Translations under genes and position numbers: made by a program
In this document: positions 59,027-64,000 of the stretch, piece after piece
How positions within the stretch are numbered: position 1 is the first letter of the stretch
Layout of the letters: each line of letters starts with the position of its first letter
Source: a virus
Reading direction: 5' to 3' (one strand)
Length of the DNA stretch: 64,000 nucleotides
IMG/VR virus record: IMGVR_UViG_3300006846_000014
Span: 1-64,000 of that record
The notes under the pieces: model-generated
What the model saw: the letters and a program-made list of their open reading frames with translations, nothing else
Told to the model about the DNA's origin: nothing
Databases searched by the model: none

Positions 59027-59466
59027 TGGGCCGGATAAAGGGCGGGGTGCACATCACGCGCACTGTTCACAAAGACCCGCCAAGCTTGCGCTGGATACAG
59101 TTCAATGTCCTGAATTATTTCCAGGGCTGCACAGCCAAGCGCTTCTGTTCAAGCGAGCGCGCGCACCTTGTGGCGCATCCGCGTCAGATTTACTACTTTC
59201 TGGCCGTCGAACTTACCAACCTTTCAATGACGCAGATTGCCGCATCCCTTGGCAAGAAATGCCATTCTTCTGTGTGGCATGGACATCAAAACGTGATCAG
59301 GCAGCTTGAGAACGGTATTCAGCCGGTTACGCTTGATGTGATGACGCTTCAAGCCCTAATCGAGTACAAAGCCAGCGTCTACGGCATGCCCAAGAATGGC
59401 GCGTATCGCGGCCATTGGATACTTACCCGTGGTGCGCCACGCTACCTTGGGGAAGCCGCCGCATGA
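59026..59466 (+). CDS. DnaA-domain-IV-like protein
   Basis: 146 residues. Residues ~48-95 (LVAHPRQIYYFLAVELTNLS, IAASLGKKCHSSVWHGHQNV) follow the DnaA C-terminal HTH: PRQIA-x-YLAREL...GR-x-HSTV-x-H. No AAA domain. It may bind origin-type sequences or compete with host DnaA. Short overlap with both neighbours. Confidence 0.6.
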   Translation: MGRIKGGVHITRTVHKDPPSLRWIQFNVLNYFQGCTAKRFCSSERAHLVAHPRQIYYFLAVELTNLSMTQIAASLGKKCHSSVWHGHQNVIRQLENGIQPVTLDVMTLQALIEYKASVYGMPKNGAYRGHWILTRGAPRYLGEAAA

Positions 59467-59732
59467 GCTACGTTGCCCGCGTGCTGAATTGGGGTGAACT
59501 TACGAAGGTACAAAAGGGCGAGGTTATTAGCGCATTGCGTCGCCTTGATGCCGTTGTAACCACAGCCAACGCTCATCAACACATCAACGGCGTGGTGATC
59601 GAGAACGACAACGGAAGCCCCGTTGTTATCGCCTTTGTGAAGCTGCCGAAATTCTCAGGTTGGCCATTCCGCAATGAAATCGAATTTAACGAGCGAGACA
59701 TCGCAGCTTCTGAAGACGAAGGGGCGGAATAG
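59463..59732 (+). CDS. Hypothetical protein
   Basis: 89 residues, ATGA-type overlap with the DnaA-like gene. Beta/alpha (GSPVVIAFVKLPKFSGWPF). Not recognised. Confidence 0.45.
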   Translation: MSYVARVLNWGELTKVQKGEVISALRRLDAVVTTANAHQHINGVVIENDNGSPVVIAFVKLPKFSGWPFRNEIEFNERDIAASEDEGAE

Positions 59733-59919
59733 AACCTGGGAGGCAACAACATTCTGTGTTGCGTGCTGCCGCATATGTGAAGCGCGCTCGCCCAAGTATT
59801 ACACGCATCAGGATACAGGGCGCGTGCGCCGTTGGGCACGGCGGCACGCCACAGAAACGGGTCACAGCGTGATCCTTACTCAAACATCATACATAGGCAG
59901 GCTTGATGACATCGTGTGA
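59674..59919 (+). CDS. Cys-rich small protein, start uncertain
   Basis: Reads 81 residues from ATG 59674, but the first ~25 come from overlap with the previous gene. CVACCRICEA with H-x3-TGH (HATETGHSV) looks like a zinc finger. No better start is seen near the GGGAGG at 59738. Confidence 0.35.
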   Translation: MKSNLTSETSQLLKTKGRNRTWEATTFCVACCRICEARSPKYYTHQDTGRVRRWARRHATETGHSVILTQTSYIGRLDDIV

Positions 59920-60367
59920 TGGGGACGCCAACTTCCTGTGCATCGATTGCGGGGCCGATACGCTGCGCACATGGGAATATTACATGGTGCACAGCCGGGT
60001 ATGGCTTGAAGCTGTTCCGGAAAACGATGGCGCGGGCATGCTGTGCATAGGATGCCTTGAGAAGCGCTTGGGAAGGCGCACAAACCGCGAAGATTTCACC
60101 GATTGCCCGTTGAACGTGGAAATGGAAAACAAGCCCCGTAGCCTTCGTTTGGCGCACAGGCTAGGGATTGTTGGGGCGGTTATCCAGGTGGTTGTGCAGG
60201 ATGCGCCCAAGGCCCCGGCCCTGAAGCCAACGCAGCCGGAACCAATACCCATGATCACAATCGAGAACACGGAATATGCTCACATGCAGGCCGATGGGAA
60301 GGCGGGCATTGTGCCATGCCAGTGGCTCAACCAGGGCATCGAAGAAGCGCGCAAGCTGAAAACATAA
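59906..60367 (+). CDS. Hypothetical protein with zinc-ribbon-like N-terminus
   Basis: 153 residues from ATG 59906. CIDCGADTLRTWEYYMVHSR and CIGCLEKRLGRR resemble small phage zinc-ribbon proteins. The C-terminal part has a Pro/Ala linker and an acidic helix. Not assigned. Confidence 0.5.
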   Translation: MTSCDGDANFLCIDCGADTLRTWEYYMVHSRVWLEAVPENDGAGMLCIGCLEKRLGRRTNREDFTDCPLNVEMENKPRSLRLAHRLGIVGAVIQVVVQDAPKAPALKPTQPEPIPMITIENTEYAHMQADGKAGIVPCQWLNQGIEEARKLKT

Positions 60368-60368
60368 C

Positions 60369-60388
60369 GGGCACCCCGTAGGGTGCCC
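60369..60388 (+). terminator. Hairpin before the propeller-like gene
   Basis: GGGCACCC (60369-60376) and GGGTGCCC (60381-60388), loop CGTA; no T-run, so weak as terminator. Confidence 0.4.
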
Positions 60389-60400
60389 ATGTGAGGTTAC

Positions 60401-61240
60401 ATGCCTTCATTTGTTGTAAACTCAATGCGTTGCCTTCCGGGGCGGTTTTATCACATCTACTCATTCACCCGCGCGCCCTTCGGCACAGTGGTGGGTGGAT
60501 GGTCCAAAGCATCTGAGCGCGGGCCGGATAAGCTCTATTACTATAACGCTCTCACGGGTGGTATTGGCCGCATCAATTGGCTGAATAACCCCGGCTCGTT
60601 CCACTTCAATGACCCCACTTTCGTTAAGCCCAATGGCGAAGGGCGCGAAACGTGGACGTATATGTATTGCACAGCTTTGGCTGATAAGTGGACCAAGCTT
60701 AGCGATATGATCGCGAATAACAATCTGTACTTCGCCCACAGCACAAACAACGGCGCTTCGTGGTTTGGCCATCGGGAAATTGCGCTGGATAGCTGGGCAC
60801 CCTCGGCCTTGCAGATGGGTGATCATATCCGCGTCTTCTCGATGAACAAAGACGGCCTTGCGCAGTTTCAGAAGCTTGATCAGAACGGGTGGACGATCAT
60901 TTCGCCCAATGAGTTTTGCATCAACACGGAAACAGGCAAGCCGTTCACCGCGCTCAATTTGCACGTAAGCGCCGTTCCTTCCCCTGGTACGGGATACCGG
61001 CTTGTGGCGAATGATGGGACGCTGCACAGCATTATCTATTATCACAGCCAGGACTTGAAGAATTGGACACCTCTTCGCCCTGGAAATGCGTCACTGCTTT
61101 ACGGCGGCTCGCATTCGCTGCTCACGCCTGAATTGTGGGGCAGCAAGCTTACTTTCAGCTATGGCAACACACAGGCTGACACGCATGATTTCCAGAATGG
61201 CGAAATCATTATGGAATGGGACGTTACGATTACCCATTAG
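60401..61240 (+). CDS. Beta-propeller-like protein, possible glycan-active or glycan-binding
   Basis: 279 residues. Repeated beta-blade-like units with aromatic/Gly pattern (YFAHSTNNGASWFGHREIA, YYHSQDLKNWTPLRP) resemble sialidase/GH43-type propellers (S-x-N-G-x-S-W Asp-box-like). No catalytic triad is certain. No signal peptide, so it acts in the cell or on the virion. GAGG upstream. Confidence 0.5.
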   Translation: MPSFVVNSMRCLPGRFYHIYSFTRAPFGTVVGGWSKASERGPDKLYYYNALTGGIGRINWLNNPGSFHFNDPTFVKPNGEGRETWTYMYCTALADKWTKLSDMIANNNLYFAHSTNNGASWFGHREIALDSWAPSALQMGDHIRVFSMNKDGLAQFQKLDQNGWTIISPNEFCINTETGKPFTALNLHVSAVPSPGTGYRLVANDGTLHSIIYYHSQDLKNWTPLRPGNASLLYGGSHSLLTPELWGSKLTFSYGNTQADTHDFQNGEIIMEWDVTITH

Positions 61241-61248
61241 GAGGAAGC

Positions 61249-61446
61249 ATGAGCGGACCAAGCCCTGGCATGGCCATTATGTTAATAATGCTTGGCGTGG
61301 CCATTGCGCTATTAACCGCGTGGAATGATCAACGCGCGATTGATGCGCGCCAAGCCTGCCGCGTGGGCGGCGGAATGGTTCTCGAAGTGGAAGGAGGGCG
61401 GGGCTTTGTATGCCTGCCCGCGCTAAGGGAGGATAGCAAAATATGA
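61249..61446 (+). CDS. Small membrane protein with C..GG..C motif (1)
   Basis: 65 residues. Membrane segment (GMAIMLIMLGVAIALLTAW) then ARQACRVGGGMVLEVEGGRG and FVCLP. Shares C-x2/3-GG...(F)VC with two genes downstream. Confidence 0.5.
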   Translation: MSGPSPGMAIMLIMLGVAIALLTAWNDQRAIDARQACRVGGGMVLEVEGGRGFVCLPALREDSKI

Positions 61447-61799
61447 ACGCGGCCCAAGCGTTTGTTGATCAACATATCTGGGATGTGGCAACGCTATGCG
61501 TTGGCGTGATGCTTGGCGTGATCATCTCGCACGATACGGCTAGGGTAATTGCGCTCACAATCCTGGCTTGGTTGGTTGGCATTTCATGCATCATCGGCTT
61601 TGTTTGGTTCCTGGTGTGGTCCAAGGATAAGCAGGACGATCAAAGGGCCAAGCTTGAACGCAACAGGTGCGAAGCAAGCGGGGGCACAGTTCGGCCCGTG
61701 CCCGAAACCAAGCGCGAATTCGTGTGCGTTCGCGAGATGAAGAACTGCAAAGACATCAATACAAACGCTCGTTGTGTTATCCCCTGGGAGGACAATTAA
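61443..61799 (+). CDS. Small membrane protein with C..GG..C motif (2)
   Basis: 118 residues. Two membrane segments (TLCVGVMLGVIISH, TILAWLVGISCIIGFVWFLV), then RCEASGGTVRP and EFVCV. Four extra Cys near the C-terminus. Confidence 0.5.
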   Translation: MNAAQAFVDQHIWDVATLCVGVMLGVIISHDTARVIALTILAWLVGISCIIGFVWFLVWSKDKQDDQRAKLERNRCEASGGTVRPVPETKREFVCVREMKNCKDINTNARCVIPWEDN

Positions 61800-61984
61800 T
61801 GCCCTGGCTGTTTATCCTTGTTGTGTGCTTAATCCTTGGCGTGGTTGGCGTGATTTCGTGGTGGTGGTTTATCGCAGTGCTGATAGCCCCGTTCGTGATC
61901 ATTCTCACGTTTGGCATCATTGCGCTTGTGGTGGGGCTGATGTGCTGCATCATCGCGGCGCTTATCGAAAGGCGCATGGGATGA
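61799..61984 (+). CDS. Small membrane protein
   Basis: 61 residues, almost entirely hydrophobic with two segments (FILVVCLILGVVGVI, IAVLIAPFVIILTFGIIALV). TAATG start after the previous stop. Holin-like size but not assigned. Confidence 0.5.
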   Translation: MPWLFILVVCLILGVVGVISWWWFIAVLIAPFVIILTFGIIALVVGLMCCIIAALIERRMG

Positions 61985-62307
61985 GCTTGCTAGGCACAGT
62001 GGATGCCGAACGGGAAAGCGAAGACAACGGCCGTTCTCGCCAGATGCGCCATGATAGGGCCGTGGGCGCGATCTCGGAAGATGGCCATTATGAAAGCCTG
62101 CTAGGCGATGTGGTTGCAACCGTGATCGCAAACCGCCTTAAATGGCTGCACATCAACACGCATGGCGTCACCGAAAGTTCGCCCAAGTTCATCCAGCAAC
62201 TAAGCGGCATAGATGATGTGCGCGAGGCCATCGCCATTCGCGACCGTATTGTTGCCGAGATAGACACGGCCCTGGCTGTGCGACTTGGGTTGCGCGTTAG
62301 GGGATAA
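61981..62307 (+). CDS. Hypothetical protein
   Basis: 108 residues, charged, helical (AIAIRDRIVAEIDTALAV). Its N-terminus overlaps the previous stop as ATGA. Not recognised. Confidence 0.45.
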   Translation: MSLLGTVDAERESEDNGRSRQMRHDRAVGAISEDGHYESLLGDVVATVIANRLKWLHINTHGVTESSPKFIQQLSGIDDVREAIAIRDRIVAEIDTALAVRLGLRVRG

Positions 62308-62332
62308 CATCGCACCGTCGAAAGGAATTCCC

Positions 62333-62596
62333 ATGCATTGGCAGCTTATGCCGCTGCTCTCCATCATCGTACCAGCGTTCGCAGCATGGTTTGTCTACAT
62401 CTACGTCAACCGCAAGCCAAAGCAACAGGCGGGGCCACAGCCCTGCCCTGGTGTGATCGATGATATGGGGCAATGCAATCTATGCAGCCATTGCGATGAC
62501 AATGCATACGGCGGCCCCGAAAGAATACGCGGCAAGGTGCATATGCCAGATGCGCCGGATATACGTCGTTTAGATTGGTGGAAGGAGCTGGGATGA
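62333..62596 (+). CDS. Membrane protein with Cys-rich tail
   Basis: 87 residues. Membrane segment (LMPLLSIIVPAFAAWFVYI) then CPGVIDDMGQCNLCSHC, possible zinc binding. ATG with AAAGGAATT upstream. Confidence 0.45.
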   Translation: MHWQLMPLLSIIVPAFAAWFVYIYVNRKPKQQAGPQPCPGVIDDMGQCNLCSHCDDNAYGGPERIRGKVHMPDAPDIRRLDWWKELG

Positions 62597-62763
62597 ACGG
62601 CCTTGAATTGGTAGTCAGCATCTTACTTGCCCTGTTCGTTGTGGTGATGCTGACATTTTCAATGGGCAGGTTTTTGAAAGACCTGGAATGCAACGAAAGC
62701 GGCGGGGTTTTTGTGCGCAATGCCATCGGCTTTGGCGGAAAGTGCATTCACGATGGGAAATGA
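62593..62763 (+). CDS. Small membrane protein with C..GG..C motif (3)
   Basis: 56 residues. Membrane segment (ELVVSILLALFVVVMLTF), then LECNESGGVFVRNAIGFGGK and CIHD. Third of the related set. Confidence 0.5.
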   Translation: MNGLELVVSILLALFVVVMLTFSMGRFLKDLECNESGGVFVRNAIGFGGKCIHDGK

Positions 62764-63193
62764 TCTTGCGGCTTTCGCCACAGCCCTGTTTCTGATCGTG
62801 TGCGCCCTTGCCCTGGTCATGGTGGGGCGTGGCCTTGTAGCGGCCTATTTTTGGGGCTGGGAGTACTTTTGGCCAGCGTGCACGGGGCGGGAAGAATACA
62901 GGCCGAAATCCAAGGCAATGGATGATCCCACGCGCATAGGGTGGAGAAAACCAGACCAGATACGCGGCCATGCCGCTGCACAATGCAGAACCATGGATAT
63001 CACGCTCTCGCAGGAAGAATGGGAGCATGTGTTAGGCGCAATCAAATCAAGCGCCAATATCCAGGCCGATAGCGATGTCTCAGCCTATCTGATGCGTTTG
63101 CGCTATCGCATTAAGGAGCAGATGTTTCCGGCCTACATTCCTTCGTCTGATATCGATCCTGTAGGCTCTTACATACCCACAAGGGGCAAGTGA
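62753..63193 (+). CDS. Membrane protein with soluble EWxH module
   Basis: 146 residues. Membrane part (AAFATALFLIVCALALVMVG), linker, and a soluble C-terminal module with LSQEEWEHVLGAIKSSA. The next gene has a similar LSLAEWKHIVECIETTA. Confidence 0.45.
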   Translation: MGNDLAAFATALFLIVCALALVMVGRGLVAAYFWGWEYFWPACTGREEYRPKSKAMDDPTRIGWRKPDQIRGHAAAQCRTMDITLSQEEWEHVLGAIKSSANIQADSDVSAYLMRLRYRIKEQMFPAYIPSSDIDPVGSYIPTRGK

Positions 63194-63195
63194 TC

Positions 63196-63438
63196 ATGAG
63201 AAAATCCGCGCTTACGGATAATCCCGCAACGGATACAGCGCACGCACGGCACGGTCAGGCCGTGCGGCTAAGCCTTGCGGAATGGAAACACATTGTCGAA
63301 TGCATCGAGACCACGGCTGCACTGGATAGCATTCGCGATAAGCTGGCCGCTATCGGCATCACGCCACGCGGCAAGGCAGGATCATATAGGCTTTTGCGGA
63401 ACCTTGCGAACAAGGTTAGAAAGCAGGCCAATGTCTAA
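63196..63438 (+). CDS. Small EWxH-module protein
   Basis: 80 residues from ATG 63196 (GTG 63190 possible). VRLSLAEWKHIVECIE and a basic tail. Paralogous module to the gene before. Confidence 0.45.
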   Translation: MRKSALTDNPATDTAHARHGQAVRLSLAEWKHIVECIETTAALDSIRDKLAAIGITPRGKAGSYRLLRNLANKVRKQANV

Positions 63439-63724
63439 ACCTTATCGTGCCGCTGGCTTTTGGTGGTTTAGAGAGGGCGCTTATCTAGGCGGCCCATATG
63501 GAAGCCATGCTCAGGCTGAAATGTGCCTTAGCCTGTTTAAGATCGAACTGGCCAAGCCTATCGCCCCGCCCAATCCTGTTCACAGGGATAAGGAAGACGG
63601 CAAGTGGTATTTCTGGGACGAAACATGGGCACACAGGCACGGCCCATATGATACCCAGATGGAAGTTGACGGTGCGTTTCATCGCTATGCCAAAGCGCTA
63701 GAAAGCAGGCCACATGAAGCTTAG
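63431..63724 (+). CDS. Hypothetical small protein
   Basis: 97 residues, aromatic-rich (GFWWFREGAYLGGPYG, KWYFWDETW). The two halves look alike: GGPYGSHAQAEM and HGPYDTQMEVDG, an internal duplication. Not recognised. Confidence 0.45.
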   Translation: MSKPYRAAGFWWFREGAYLGGPYGSHAQAEMCLSLFKIELAKPIAPPNPVHRDKEDGKWYFWDETWAHRHGPYDTQMEVDGAFHRYAKALESRPHEA

Positions 63725-64000
63725 CCTTACCTTCGCCTCGCTCAAGGTGCTGAAGTGCCTTCTCCAAAGCAACAAGATTTGCGGCGCGGATATCGTGCGG
63801 TTAACCGGCCTTCCCACAGGCACGGTTTACCCTATCCTTCGCCGCTGGCGCGGCCCCAAGGCGCGCTTGGTTGTGGCGCATTGGGAAATCCAGGTTGCCC
63901 CGATCACACAGCCCCGTAGGCGCTTCTACCGGCTAAGCGAGAAGGGCCGCAAGCTGGCCAATGAAGCGCTTGGGGAAGTTTCACTGCCAACCGTCGAATA
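63714..64000 (+). CDS. Winged-helix protein, PadR-like (3' end at window edge)
   Basis: ATG 63714; 95 codons are read before the window ends in TA, so the stop may be the next base. LTFASLKVLKCLLQSNKICG, TGLPTGTVYPILRRW and RRFYRLSEKGRKLANEAL fit the PadR/MarR-type winged helix. Probably a transcription regulator. Confidence 0.6.
   Translation, partial: MKLSLTFASLKVLKCLLQSNKICGADIVRLTGLPTGTVYPILRRWRGPKARLVVAHWEIQVAPITQPRRRFYRLSEKGRKLANEALGEVSLPTVE

Noticed and set aside
1-64000. tRNA genes, CRISPR arrays and insertion sequences
   Set aside because: No cloverleaf with T-arm GTTCRA, no regularly spaced direct repeats, and no transposase reading frame was found by eye.

Overview
The window is most of the genome of a tailed, contractile-tail (myovirus-type) bacteriophage, GC-rich and densely packed, with many genes joined by ATGA, TAATG or GTGA overlaps. 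Several genes point to an alphaproteobacterial host: a GcrA-family protein, a second protein with a GcrA-like helix-turn-helix, a tandem cold-shock-domain protein and ThyX. I see no integrase, CI-type repressor, DNA polymerase, RNA polymerase or tRNA. This suggests a virulent phage that uses the host polymerases, although genes outside the window cannot be excluded.

Layout. (1) About 0.1-5.7 kb, rightward: a secreted protein, an HTH-metallophosphoesterase, a MazG-like protein, then a 7-deazaguanine DNA-modification block: ParB-like, DpdA transglycosylase, FolE, QueD, a phosphoribosyltransferase and QueE. No QueC is visible. (2) 5.7-14.8 kb: a lambda-type head module (TerS, TerL/GpA, portal GpB, gpW joiner, S49 protease with a nested scaffold, a decoration protein with a two-repeat insertion, capsid GpE, connectors). 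(3) 14.9-32.4 kb: a P2-type tail module (V, W, J, I, fibres, sheath, tube, E/E' frameshift, tape measure, U, X, D). It also carries thyX and a DnaA-domain-IV/GcrA-like fusion. (4) 32.5-35.1 kb: lysis genes and a DnaQ-type exonuclease. (5) 35.3-49.0 kb, leftward: about 30 mostly small unknown genes plus a RecE-like exonuclease with its annealing partner, a DUF932 protein, a dATP/dGTP diphosphohydrolase-like protein and a histone-H1-like protein. (6) A control region near 49.0-49.4 kb with divergent promoter-like sequences. (7) 49.4-64 kb, rightward: RuvC-like resolvase, primase-helicase, GcrA, SSB, cold-shock protein, CHAP/NlpC-type endolysin, dCMP deaminase, a DnaA-domain-IV-like protein and many small membrane proteins.

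How the parts may work together. FolE, QueD and QueE turn GTP into 7-carboxy-7-deazaguanine (CDG), and DpdA exchanges a 7-deazaguanine base into DNA. Without QueC the inserted base may be CDG or a CDG derivative, unless the host supplies preQ0. ThyX, dCMP deaminase and two MazG-type proteins would adjust the dNTP pool. DnaA-like and GcrA-like proteins may redirect host replication initiation or cell-cycle transcription, which fits the lack of a phage polymerase.

The non-coding signals are also notable: four dispersed copies of a structured intergenic repeat of about 80-100 bp, a 16-bp promoter-like motif identical in two distant places, GGCGGG-type hairpins after each head gene, and a structured 230-base gap between the tube and E genes. 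All function calls rest on reading motifs by eye; no database search was run.
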